Source: Lumbricus terrestris
Lineage: Eukaryota > Annelida > Clitellata > Crassiclitellata > Lumbricidae
Assembly: GCA_949752735.1 (NCBI GenBank)
Contig: OX457038.1
Span: 62,872,752 to 62,936,751, forward strand
Direction: 5' to 3'
DNA length: 64,000 bases
The position numbers and the translations under genes were made by a program. Below, piece after piece: positions 24,601-34,627 of this stretch (position 1 is the first letter of the stretch; the number at the start of each line of letters is the position of its first letter). The notes under the pieces were generated by a model, which was not told the origin of the DNA, did no database searches, and saw only the letters and a program-made list of their open reading frames with translations.

Positions 24601-26123
24601 AAACGTTAGAATCATTCGAAACAAGCTCGATGGATCAGGGAAGGGATTCGGATATGTGAAATTTGCTGTGAGTTAACAAATAATGTCAGATTCGTGGTCA
24701 TACTGTTTGTGTGTCAGTCTGTTTGTCTGCCTCTGCAGCATGTTTGTCTGCACGTATTTCTGTGTCTGCCTGTTTACATTCGACTGCAAAATAACAGGCT
24801 TTTGCAAAAAAATTGGGAATATTATATATGACATGTAACGTGTTAGTTCTCTACTATGCTGTGATGTAGGGTTATGTTCAGTGCTTTGGAGCTGCAAGGT
24901 TGTGGGTTCGAATCCATCTAAAGCTGCTGTGTAGGGACCCTGAGTAAGTCCTTCACTCGCAATTCCTCATGTACTCCAGCACGAAGCTTCGATTCAGTGT
25001 CCGTGTTGTAGTCAGAGGTGCCTCTGATTCATTTAAATGCCTTGTCCAATTTCATGGTGCATTATTTCATGCATGTGCAATAATAAGTGCTACCGTTCTA
25101 GTAATAAAATAAACTATGTGAAGGGAATAATTGTTATAAATGAATGGATGAACTGTTTTCAGGACCAATCGTCCGTCAGTCTGGCTCTGAAGATGGAAGG
25201 ACAGGACCTTCTGGGTCGACCACTTCGAGTGAAGAAGGCGGCCAAAAAGCAAAAGAAAAAGAAGTTGTCTCAGGCGGAAGATGTAAAAATGAAGCAGAAT
25301 GGAAAGCCGTCGAAGGCAAGAAACCAGGCAACGAGGCCAAAGATGGGGACTACAAAGCCGGCGATAAAAGCCGGACCAGTTGAGAAGTTCAGAGGAAATG
25401 ATGAATCCAATAAAGCAGGAACGAAACCAAAGAAACCGCTGCGAAAGGTATCATGCTTTGTACTTTGTGGTTGATATGGTTATGATGATTATAATAGAGT
25501 GTAATTGTAGTTGGTATGTTTCTGAGCATTGCACTAAGCTATATTTTAGTCATGGAGACCAGGTGATAGAGTACAATCATTATACACACCACCTTTCATT
25601 GCATACGATAGAGAGACTGGCACAAAAATTAGATAAGGGAGTGCTTGCAGTGTAAAAAATTTTGAACTAAATTGGTTAGTTTTAATTTTCAGAAGAAGGA
25701 ACTTTTGGATGACAATTGTCCATAATTTAAAAAAATAATTCTTATAGGTAAATTGGTCACCTTTGTTTAATAACAGAAATAAATGTCATTAATGAAGTGG
25801 TTTTAATATTAAACTTAAATAAACAACAAAAAGAATACGTTGATCATATTATTTTCTTACTGGTTATTGTTTCTGCAAATTATTCTACTTATTTCCAAGT
25901 ACAATTTTCTAATCAATTGGTTTTGACTATTTGCTTAAATTACATTTGATGCTGGTTGTGTTTGCAGTTTGGTGATTTGAAGAATCGTTTGAAATCCATG
26001 AACAGTTCATCAGTGATTGGTCGAAAGGAAAAGCATGGCCTCAAAAAGGCAATGCGTGAAATGGTTCTGGAACGAAAGAAGTTGTCTTTGGGAAAACTTC
26101 TAACTGGAGGAAAGAAAAACTAA
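18688..26123 (+). CDS. RBM34: RNA-binding protein 34 homologue, complete 11-exon gene
   Basis: This encodes a nucleolar protein with two RRMs, related to yeast Nop12 and implicated in ribosome biogenesis. Exons: 18688-18840, 19515-19630, 20056-20314, 21174-21233, 21869-21912, 22471-22554, 23059-23119, 23714-23756, 24549-24667, 25163-25447, 25968-26123 (TAA). All phases agree and give 459 residues (human RBM34 is about 430). RRM1 spans about residues 160-259, with RNP2 TVFVGNV and RNP1-like AYVVFA. RRM2 spans about 264-335, with RNP2 TIFVGNM and RNP1 GKGFGYVKFA. The N-terminus starts MSQKASYTPGDVASFLAKQ. A Lys-rich tail (KKAAKKQKKKKL) follows RRM2 and fits nucleolar targeting. The C-terminus KEKHGLKKAMREMVLERKK is conserved-looking. 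Intron 2 uses a GC donor (CGAG|GCAAGT). All other introns are GT-AG. Confidence 0.93.
18885..19097 (+). mobile_element. SINE with RTE/BovB-like 3' tail, in RBM34 intron 1
   Basis: The unit contains CGACCTTGGACAAGTTGCTC, then GAAGGCAATGGCAAACCACC, CTGCCAAGAAAACCAT and GGTCGCTAGGGCTCT, and ends in ACTAACTAACTAACTA. The GGCAATGGCAAACCAC..TGCCAAGAAAACC..ATGG..GTCGC..ACTAACTAA order resembles BovB/RTE 3' ends, so its mobilising partner is probably an RTE LINE (inference). Sense relative to the host gene. Its left end is not well defined. Confidence 0.65.
21000..21070 (+). repeat. Short ~19-bp repeats in RBM34 intron 3
   Basis: The words TCATTGTCTGCCAC / TCATTGTCTGTCACACC recur about three times just upstream of exon 4. 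Confidence 0.5.
21490..21571 (+). repeat. 27-bp tandem repeat, ~3 copies, RBM34 intron 4
   Basis: The unit GTACAATGTGG(T/G)(T/G)CAATTGTTG is repeated three times, with small differences between copies. Confidence 0.7.
23218..23305 (+). mobile_element. SINE/LINE 3'-end fragment, RBM34 intron 7
   Basis: ACTCAGAGATGCCTCTGATT resembles AGTCAGAGGTGCCTCTGATT in the SINE at 24850-25045. It is followed by GAGTGGCGCTATATAAATTTATA, the type of 3' end common to CR1/L2 LINEs. This is probably the tail of the same SINE family. Confidence 0.5.
24850..25045 (+). mobile_element. tRNA-derived SINE in RBM34 intron 9
   Basis: GGGTTCGAATCC at 24904-24915 is a perfect RNA polymerase III B box. It is preceded by a degenerate A-box region (TAGGGTTATGTTCAGTGC) and followed by TAGGGACCCTGAGTAAGTCCTTC, a 'gggcaagtccctt'-like SINE body. 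It shares its 3' block with 23218-23305. It is decayed but has the same orientation as the host gene. Confidence 0.65.
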
Positions 26124-26246
26124 AATCTCAAACTGGTCTATGAGCTCTATAAAAATGTTTCTGCAGCTCAATTGATGTAATATATATTATGCTTAGAATT
26201 TCTGTGGTGCAACAGTATGGTTGCATGCTACATGCAGACATGCTAC

Positions 26247-26252
26247 AATAAA
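26247..26252 (+). promoter_or_regulatory. Poly(A) signal of RBM34
   Basis: AATAAA lies about 125 bp after the RBM34 stop codon. This is the first canonical signal downstream. Confidence 0.7.
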
Positions 26253-26407
26253 TTGGTGCAGTATTATATTTTGTTGTACAGCTCATTACTTTTTTAAAAC
26301 TTAATATTTTGAGGAGAAATGTCTAAATTATGACTGCTAGCCTAATGGCATTGACAAGTGATTTTGTGGTCCATTATGCCTTCGGTTATTAGTGCAAATT
26401 ACGGAAT

Positions 26408-26430
26408 GATAGACCAAAATTTGGTCTATC
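26408..26430. repeat. Perfect 11-bp-arm palindrome
   Basis: GATAGACCAAA-A-TTTGGTCTATC. It lies about 155 bp past the RBM34 poly(A) signal. Function unknown. Confidence 0.7.
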
Positions 26431-26698
26431 GTTTAAATGTTGTCCGCTCTTACCACAGGTTCTGTAATAACTGTCAACTCTAAACCTTAACATGTTACTT
26501 AATTGCTTAGTACTGTATAGCACGTCAATCACAAGTACTGAGTCAAATGTCATTGGTTTTATGTAGATGCACTCTGATCGGTTTTTAAAGAACCAGATAA
26601 AAAAAAGCATAATGCGAGAATGTCTGCCACAGGGGAGGGATGCAGATGCAACGAATCTATCGGCAAGTTGCAGGTTCCTGAAGGCAAGTTATGAATAG

Positions 26699-26894
26699 CA
26701 GGGCTGTTTTTAAGGAATTTTTAGAACTGCACAGCCCCTTCTTTTCCTTCCCATCCTCCATGGTAAATTACTTCCAATCGGAGAACAATAACCATTTTCT
26801 GCTAGTTTTAACTGTACAGAAGTACCTCTAAAACTGCACAAATCCATTTAGAACTGCTCATTTTGTGTACAACTGCACGTTAAAAAAAGCCCTG
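26699..26894 (+). mobile_element. hAT MITE copy 1 with exact 8-bp TSD
   Basis: The 196-bp element begins CAGGGCTGTTTTTAA and ends TTAAAAAAAGCCCTG, so its termini are inverted repeats. ATGAATAG flanks it on both sides (26691-26698 and 26895-26902), an exact 8-bp target duplication as expected for hAT transposases. It is non-coding. A sister copy lies at 54403-54594. Confidence 0.93.
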
Positions 26895-27329
26895 ATGAAT
26901 AGTGTTGCCAGTAAGTTTCGGACTTGTCTAAATCAGCACAGGCTCTACTTCTCGGATGGGTCTTAGCCATGAACTCGTGTGGTTCATATGTATTAATGTA
27001 TTATTCTGGCTCTCGCTTCCTCTATAAAATGTATCACCTTATCAACACCACAGTCGATTATAAATTTTTTCTCCTGGTGGAGTAGATCTATAATTTACGT
27101 GGCCAAATTTATGTCGTTTAGAAGTGAGTGGCCTAGCGGTATTAACTGATAGATGTACAACTTTCAACGATATTCGATCCAAAGATTGACTGCTGCGTCA
27201 AATAGTTTAGTTTCATATCTACTTTAGTCTGTCGTCGTTTGTTCAATTACTGCTCATCGGTGTCACAGTTGTCAGGCAACGAACATAATATTACTATAGG
27301 CCTACTATTTATATTGGCCAACATAGTCA

Positions 27330-27395
27330 CTGCTCGTTCTTTGACAGTGCCAGTCTCAGGCCTGGATAAACGAGGAGGGCGACACTAATCATCCA
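27330..27395 (-). repeat. Three-copy interspersed repeat, copy 1
   Basis: On the minus strand it reads GATGATTAGTGTCGCCCTCC, then TTTATCCAGG, GAGACTGGCACTG. This matches 51497-51575 and 58849-58925 on the plus strand. Ends and class are unknown. Confidence 0.65.
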
Positions 27396-27488
27396 TGATT
27401 ATGCCACAGTGTCGTTAAACAACAGCAAGCGACATAGGCCTATAAAATTATAATCATAGGCCTACCTAAAATAATGGTGTGCCTACGC

Positions 27489-27600
27489 ACAGTGCTTGAA
27501 GTGTAAAAGTCGCCTGTACGCCCTCACCTTTCCAGGATGTGCATACTGGCCTAATAATTAAGTGACAGGAAGCGTTCAGATTATAAAACAATAATATTTT
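27489..27600 (+). mobile_element. Fragment of the CAGTGCTTAAAGTG hAT-like family
   Basis: It begins CAGTGCTTGAAGTG and shares CCTTTCCAG-ATGTGC-TGGCC-AATAA-TAAGTG and GCGTTCAGATT-like blocks with 56656-56789. Its terminus matches the element at 46977-48506. The right end is missing. Confidence 0.6.
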
Positions 27601-28569
27601 AAAATCTGTTTGTCTGTCTGTCTGTGTCTGAAAAACATTTCCTCAGCTACTTCAGTGCCACTTTTGTTCGGCAATGAGAAATTTCGTCGATTTGCATAAC
27701 AGAAGGGCCTAACTAAATGGCCTAATAGACCTGCTGGTAAAACAGCCTCGATCGGCCAAGACGAGGACCATTATCATCCGTGCCACCACTGCAGCAGCAG
27801 ACTGCAGCGACGAATGCGACGACGACATAATAGATTGAAACAGATTAAGACTCGTGGGAACGGGACACGTTTCAGTCTCCAACTTCTAAGAGAAAGAGAT
27901 ATCGCCGTTCGGATGATTAATTCCGTTTTTCCGTTCTGCACCCCGACCCCCCCCCACTCTACTTCCCGGCAAACGTTCGAAGGAACGGCGGATAAGACAC
28001 GGAATGGAGGAGAGCTCACGCAACGCCCCTAGACCAGCGACCACGACGTTGACGAATGTAATATTGACGGGGCGATGCAGGACCGGGTCGGTCCGGTCGA
28101 GTCCCAGCGCAGCAGAGGCATGATTACTATACGGGCGTCCGTCCGTCCGTCCGCCCGTCCTTCAGACCGGCCTATACACGGTCGACTAGACGCCCGTCTT
28201 AGGTAGGAGGGACCATGCTTCTTCTGCAGGCTTTGTCGGTGGCTGCGGCGGTGGCGTCCGGCTAATTAACTGACTGGTTCGGTGGCTGCTGGTGGTGGAG
28301 TTGGTGGTGGTGGTGTTAGTTGTGTTGTTCGACTTCTGTCTTGCTTTTTGTCTTGCGAGTCAATCCAGCGTCGATAAGGAATTAGTCTCGGCGGAAATTT
28401 CGTCCAGCTTTTTGGTCCTTGAAGCCGCAGAAAGGCAGAACGAGAGGTTGATTCGTGACTATCGACGAAAGCCAGCTGAATGAATGGTTTCCTCCTTTTC
28501 TCTGTTGTTCAGCTGAGCTGACGACGACGGTTCAGCCAGGCTGAATCAGCTAGGCTGAATCAGCCTCTG

Positions 28570-28620
<51 letters not shown>

Positions 28621-28659
28621 AGGCCTATATATTTGTCCAACTGTGTGCTTTATATAGCC
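27601..28659. other. Intergenic; simple repeats only
   Basis: No supported gene. A GTCC-rich patch lies at 28136-28160 and a (TCTG)n microsatellite at about 28568-28620. Short open frames at 27814 and 28292 have no supporting features. Confidence 0.4.
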
Positions 28660-29064
28660 CAGTGGTTCCCAAACTTCAGCAGGCCGCGGACCGGCAATAA
28701 TTTTTAGTGAAACTCGTGGACCGCTAACGTAGGCCTAAATGACGATGACAAACAAAAGCAGTGGCTTAGCAATTAAGGTTGTGCAGCTTGTGCAGTGCAC
28801 AAGCGACGAAACTGACTGCATTCATCGAAATTTAAATTGTTTGAATTGGCAAATTAAAATAAGGTGCGTTGATTTATTTCAAATTTTTAAATAGTAAGAC
28901 AAATTTAAATGAATTTTGGACAGCGATTTCACAATTTCAAGTTTAAAGAAAATGAACTAATGATTACAGTTTACTTTGTTTATTTTTGACTCTTCGCCGC
29001 GGACCGGCGATCATACCTCCGCGGACCGGCACCGGTCCGCGGACCACCACTTTGGGAACCACTG
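28660..29064 (+). mobile_element. hAT non-autonomous element (CAGTGGTTCCCAAA) with exact TSD
   Basis: The 405-bp element begins CAGTGGTTCCCAAACTT and ends TTTGGGAACCACTG, with perfect 14-bp inverted ends. It has GCGGACCGG-rich sub-terminal repeats on both sides. The target duplication ATATAGCC is exact (28652-28659 and 29065-29072). It is non-coding and AT-rich inside. The ends are of the Charlie/hAT type widespread in animals. Confidence 0.93.
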
Positions 29065-29072
29065 ATATAGCC

Positions 29073-32000
29073 TATCTCTCAGCGCCGGTTAATAAGCTGG
29101 TCTCCCTGGCGTGGTTTTTTGGGGGCTGAGAAATTCTCGAAGATTTACATTACATTTTTTACATTAGGCCTACATTACATTTCTGTCGCTCTCACCTATC
29201 CTTTGTCTAGGCCTATAGGCTCCGATATATCTAGCCTATATATATATATATATATATATATAACTCAGTCTGTCTTTGCTTCTCTGCCTCCTTCCTGCAT
29301 GCCTCCCTGCAGTGAGAGAATAGTGGAAAAATAACTGGAGGTTGCACTATGATTCACTTGGAATTGGGTGCGAAAAACAGGCTTTAATATGGTGCTCTAA
29401 GAAAGACTGAGTGGTTGAAACCTCCAACTCTCCAGCAACCATCACTCTGCCTCTCTGACTGCCTGCCTCTCTTCCTCCTTCTCTGCCTGCCTGTCTGACT
29501 ACCGGTCTGCCTCTCTGTCTCTCTTCTTCTAGAATAGCCTATAGCCTAGCTATTATCGCTCTCGATCTCTATATCTTTCTGACAATCTGTCTGCATATAT
29601 AGGCCTAGGCTATAGTGTCTTTGTCTGACTCAGTTACTGAGTTACTCTCTGTCCGTTTGTCTGTCTGTCTCTCTGTGTGTCTCTCTGTGTGTGTGTGTCT
29701 GTCTGTCAATCTGCACTTGCATTTGTGTGTGTGTGTGTCGATTGGTGTCGTGAGAAGGATTTTCTGATAGTGTCAGAACGAAAACCGATCGTCAATCGCG
29801 TTCAAGAGGCGACGGTCGGTTATGTAACTCGCGGGTTTTAGCTAATCCCGTTTCATCCGGGACTTGACGGAAAAAGTAAGTAAGCAGACTGGAGAACCGA
29901 AACCGTTTTTCTTATCATCGGTCTGGTGATCAAGCACGCCAGAGAATTTCTGAGTTTGTTCTGGAGACTAATCTGTCCGTCGATATCAATCTCGATTCAT
30001 CCTCGTCGACCCTGTCCAGCCAAAAAATTGGGCTATTTGATTGGCTGGACCATTCGCTTACAACATGATCGATGCGAGAGTAGGCTCATTAGGAGGGTTT
30101 AGGGTCAAGCTTAAGCCTAGGCCTATGGTCCAGTAGGCCCAGGCCTATTCGTTGATGGTGGCGACAACGACATGAAATAAAATGGTGATGATGACGACGA
30201 CGATGATGATCACCGCTGCGACTAATATGGCGATGAAGAAGAAAGTGATTTGTGAGAATAATTTTTGTGGTGATAAATTGTGTCGGACTATAACAATAAC
30301 TTCTGTAGATCCTACTTAGGCCAATGTTATGATGACTGCATAATTGCTGCAATGATTGTGGCGATGTTGGTCATGATGTCAAAGACTCAAAACAATGCCT
30401 ATAGAAGCAAACGAAGCCAATTATGATGATTCAGAACGATCATGAAATATCAATTGTCTATCAGACAATAGGCCTAATGAACAGACACTCGGCTACGGCG
30501 TTTCCTTGAAAAATAACGACATGCCTTTATTTGTCCAACAGTGTATATATGCTCCATGGTCGTTCCATGATCAAAACAAAGGTAGGCTATACCTTGGATG
30601 TAAGTTGGATGGATCGAGTTACTGCTTCCGATAACGTATACTAACGATTGATGTTATATAATAATGGTATAGGCAAAGGCTACACCTTGATCGCCTCGAA
30701 CAATGGTTTGACCTCCTTGATTCTGCTGTCAACTGTTTTGCATCTTAGCCACCATTGTCCTACACCCTGCGACCGTCTAACTCAATCAATAAGCATCAAA
30801 CTATTAACTCCGAGCCACACCAGTGTTGGCTGCAATCAGGCATTCGTTTTAGCAGCGCATTTACATATACACTGGCCTCCCTCCACGTAACGAGGTGAAA
30901 TATCGGAGAAATTCATCGCAGCGGATGAGAACAGCCCTTGGGAACTGCTCCCTGCAGTTCTTCTGTTCTTCTGTGCGTCGGAAGTGCTAGGCTCCGAGAA
31001 AGAGACTCCTTTTATTTTTTGACGCCATTACGGTGACAGTCCGCGACGAATACGAAATTCTTTCTCCTCGCCCAAGTCCGACCAAGTCGACCGACCGACC
31101 AACCGGGTTTGATCGGGGAAGCCGCAAGAGGGAAACTCCGCATGTCCCATTCGCTGGATTAGCGGCGAAATTGAAAGCTCCGACGACGACCGCAGCCATT
31201 GAACGAGGAGGGGGACAGCGCTATAAAGAATCGCAATTGAGGGATCGGGTCTATCCTGCTCCGTGTATGCTCGGAGGTTACTCTCTCGTTGACGTGGAAC
31301 ACTATGCGGGTCGAGTAGGTAGGGATTTTTGCAGAGTTAAAGAAAGGCGATGGAACTTGAGTGTCGGGAGCTATTCACCTTTGCGGACTTTGCCCCAATA
31401 GCAGGCCTAATATCGAAATGAATGGACATGATACATTGATACAACTCCATATGAAAGAATGATTATGTGACCAATCATTTAAATTGATTTTACATATGAT
31501 AATGTTTCATAAGCAGAATCTACCTCCCCAACCTCTAGTACTCTATTCAATTCAACTGAATTGCTTCTCCATAAAGGATGGAACCAGTTTATTCCCTCTA
31601 CAGTACTATCGTATGTTGTACGTGTGAACGGAGCATGCTCCGAGCAAACTCCGACCATGTCCAGAGCAGCAGTGGAACGGACCATCCGAAAGCAGACGAC
31701 GACGAGAAGAGCTAGATCGTCTGGTAATTAATGGCTGCCTTAGCGGCCGGATGTCCAATGAATTTAATGGAATTATATCAGCCGGTCGCAGCGCAAGTAC
31801 GATCATAAGACTGACTGAAGTAAAGCGCTTAATCAAATCGATGCTGTCGAGCACTTAATCAAATCGTTGGCGACCAATCCCGTTGCGAACAGTGTTGCTG
31901 GTGTGTTGGACGCATTGAAGGTTGTGATAGCCTAAGGGTTTAGGCCCTATAGGCCCATAACGGTGGAATTCTGGATACTGGCAGTTGCGTCTATCAGTGG

Positions 32001-32950
32001 TATTGGTGTCCCACGGTGTCCATCATTGGGAGAGGGGTAACTTTTTGACATAATCGAAGCCGGTTTTCAGTTCAGATAGGCTAATTATAAGGACTGTAGC
32101 CTCAGGCTCTGCAATGGGAAGACTAATATAAGTCGGCCAGAGCGGAAGTTTGTTTTTTAATTTCGGATGGTAGTTACGCGTCACCATGGGGGCACGTATA
32201 AGATATTTTTGCATGAGGGGCAAAACACAAAGGACAAAGGTCACAGTTGAAATCTTGAGCAAGAGTAGAGCTATGAGTCTATTAGCACTTAAGACCGATT
32301 GAAGGGGGTAAGACGCTGTATGCTCCGGAAGACGTAGGCTATAAGTCATAAGAGGTGCCTCCATGGCAGGCTTGCAGCAGTCTTGGGGAAAACAGATAAG
32401 CGCATGAACTAAAAACAGAGCGAGAGATCGATCGTCTGGTGGCTTTGAGTTGCTTATAATTTCACGAAAAAAGCAGGAACGGGTCAAGTCAGATGTATAT
32501 ATTCAGGCCATAGGTATAGGCTACATATGTAATGATAGTAACATCAACGCGAACGCCAACGAGGAGTCAAGCGTGACGTCCTTACAGAGACGTGACATTA
32601 GAAGAATGGGCTGTATAGCCTATACGTATAGACTAAGCAGGAAATGTCTCGGTCAGCTAAACTTGACCTTCAGTTACCTTCAAGTTTAGCTGTTGCCTAC
32701 AATAGCTAGTACAAGCAAACCAGATCAATTGATTTGAGTCTGTGTAAGTCATTTAGGCCGAGAACGCGGAGTAGATCATAACTATATGCATATAATTATT
32801 ACAATTGCATGCGTATATTATGTGATATAATTATGTATGTTGCCTTGTATTCAACCGTCCTCGGCACGCATTGTAGACAATTCTTCTCCATCCTCTTCTG
32901 CCCTCGGTTGCTCTCAACAACTTCTCTGTTGATCAACCCGACCGTTCACT
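29073..32950. other. Intergenic; no supported gene
   Basis: Contains (TA)n at about 29237-29262, CTGCCTCTCT/TCTG-rich low complexity at 29280-29720, and many TAGGCCTA words. Open frames at 31033-31401 (+) and 32023-32487 (-) show no domain, codon pattern or splice context. I do not call them genes. Confidence 0.4.
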
Positions 32951-32952
32951 CA

Positions 32953-33003
32953 TGTCGTCCAACCACCTCCTCCTATATATTAGGAGGAGGTGGTTGGACG
33001 ACA
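32953..33003. repeat. Perfect hairpin, 23-bp arms, 5-base loop
   Basis: TGTCGTCCAACCACCTCC-TCCTA / TATAT / TAGGA-GGAGGTGGTTGGACGACA. Both arms are identical when inverted. Either a recent palindromic duplication or a structured RNA. No flanking duplication was seen. Confidence 0.85.
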
Positions 33004-33660
33004 CATCCTCCCTCTTGCTCTCGGAATATGTTTATGCATATTAGGCTATGTAACTTATATTATAAAATGGCTTAAAGTTAATGCACACTCGCACGCACTC
33101 TTGTTTTTCCTTGAATACACATGTGCGCGTAATTACTTACAATTGCGTGTTAATACCTGCAGTCCTGCTGTGGTCTATCCATTCATTCTAACCTGCTTTC
33201 TACCGATCGCCTATCCATCACAGACTGCCTCCCTGTCTTCGTAGATTCATCGATGTTTCTTGATTAGGCCTACGACTTCCTTTTGATACACCGTCCATTG
33301 ACTTCCTGCGGTGCAGCCATAGACTCAAAGACCGACATGAGAGAGGCTAATTAATCCGGATTATAGGTTATTTTAGTTAATATATAATGATAATACATTT
33401 GAACAAAAGATACACTAAATATATAGAGCTGTTTCGTGTGTATACGGCTCTATATATATATGCCGCATTCCAATCAGGTCAAATGTCTATTGGTTCATCT
33501 ATCTGTTTTGTGCGTCTGTCTTTCTGTCTGTCTTTCTGTCTGTCTGCCTGTCTGTGTGTCTACATTTCTGTCTATCTGCCGGTCTGTATACACCCATTTT
33601 CCTATGTATGTCCGTCCTGCGTATATGCTAGTTTTCTCTTTCTATTATTGTCTCTTTTCC

Positions 33661-33665
<5 letters not shown>

Positions 33666-33706
<41 letters not shown>

Positions 33707-33800
33707 GTATATTTGTCTGTCTCTTTCGATTTCTTTCTCCCAATCTGTCTATCTTTCTGTCTGTCTGTCTGTCTCTGTACATATAATATATATACCGGTA
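33666..33800. repeat. (TA)n and TCTG microsatellites up to the assembly gap
   Basis: About 40 bp of TA repeat and several TCTG runs lie directly before the N block, which probably caused the gap. Confidence 0.8.
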
Positions 33801-34000
33801 NNNNNNNNNNNNNNNNNNNNNNNNNNNNNNNNNNNNNNNNNNNNNNNNNNNNNNNNNNNNNNNNNNNNNNNNNNNNNNNNNNNNNNNNNNNNNNNNNNNN
33901 NNNNNNNNNNNNNNNNNNNNNNNNNNNNNNNNNNNNNNNNNNNNNNNNNNNNNNNNNNNNNNNNNNNNNNNNNNNNNNNNNNNNNNNNNNNNNNNNNNNN
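33801..34000. other. Assembly gap (200 N)
   Basis: Exactly 200 unknown bases, likely a scaffold gap of arbitrary length. Proteins drawn across it are meaningless. Confidence 0.98.
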
Positions 34001-34079
34001 GAAGCGTTATGCTAACTAATATAATAATTAAATATGCTAATTTTCTGGATCTTCGTGCTATAGTGCAAGAAATGCGGCA

Positions 34080-34250
34080 TCCAACCAGCATGCGAGAACC
34101 ACAATAGCCCAGGAATCTGAATCCAATCAGCGTGCGAGAATTCCTAAGAGCGACCAATGAGGGAGCGAGAATTCTATAGTGTGCCCAACCAGCGTGCGAG
34201 GTCTCTTTTAGCCCGAAATCCATGCCCAATCAGAATGTGAGAATCTTACT
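34080..34250 (+). repeat. Degenerate repeats (CCAATCAGCGTGCGAGAATTC), 5 copies
   Basis: Units near 34080, 34123, 34153, 34185 and 34225, spaced 30-43 bp. They lie between the gap and the PolB gene 3' end. Confidence 0.7.
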
Positions 34251-34304
34251 AGTAGGAAATTTCTAAGTATGAATGAACAAACACAATATTTTTCATAGCA
34301 ATTC

Positions 34305-34310
34305 TTTATT
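34305..34310 (-). promoter_or_regulatory. Candidate poly(A) signal of the PolB gene
   Basis: AATAAA on the minus strand, about 320 bp beyond the PolB stop codon at 34628-34630, after the 78-bp repeats. Confidence 0.5.
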
Positions 34311-34389
34311 ACACACGATTATGCGATCTTTATGTTAATGCGATTGCGCAATATCTTGCGCGATGGTGCAACTATTTCATTTATTTACA

Positions 34390-34600
34390 TTGTTCGTCGC
34401 ATAGTTCATTTCAAATATCTATAGAGCTCAATACTTTTCGCAGAGTCCATTATTTACAACCATCGACGACTTTTTCGCATTGTCCAAATCAAATATCTAC
34501 AGAGTTCAATACTTTTCGCAGAGGCCATTATTTACAAGCATCGACGACTTTTTCGCATTGTCCAATTCAAATATCTACAGAGTTCGACGACTTTTCGCAA
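34390..34600. repeat. 78-bp tandem repeat, ~2.7 copies, in the PolB 3' UTR
   Basis: TCAAATATCT recurs at 34411, 34489 and 34567. CATCGACGAC recurs at 34461 and 34539. The repeat lies immediately downstream of the PolB stop codon. Confidence 0.8.
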
Positions 34601-34627
34601 TAACTACAAGTATTTACTTCAATTTCT

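Noticed and set aside
32023..32487. 154-residue minus-strand frame
   Set aside because: No domain, and composition and context are like random intergenic DNA.
33387..34229. Open frames spanning the N block
   Set aside because: They include 200 unknown bases and TA/TCTG repeats, so there is no evidence of coding.
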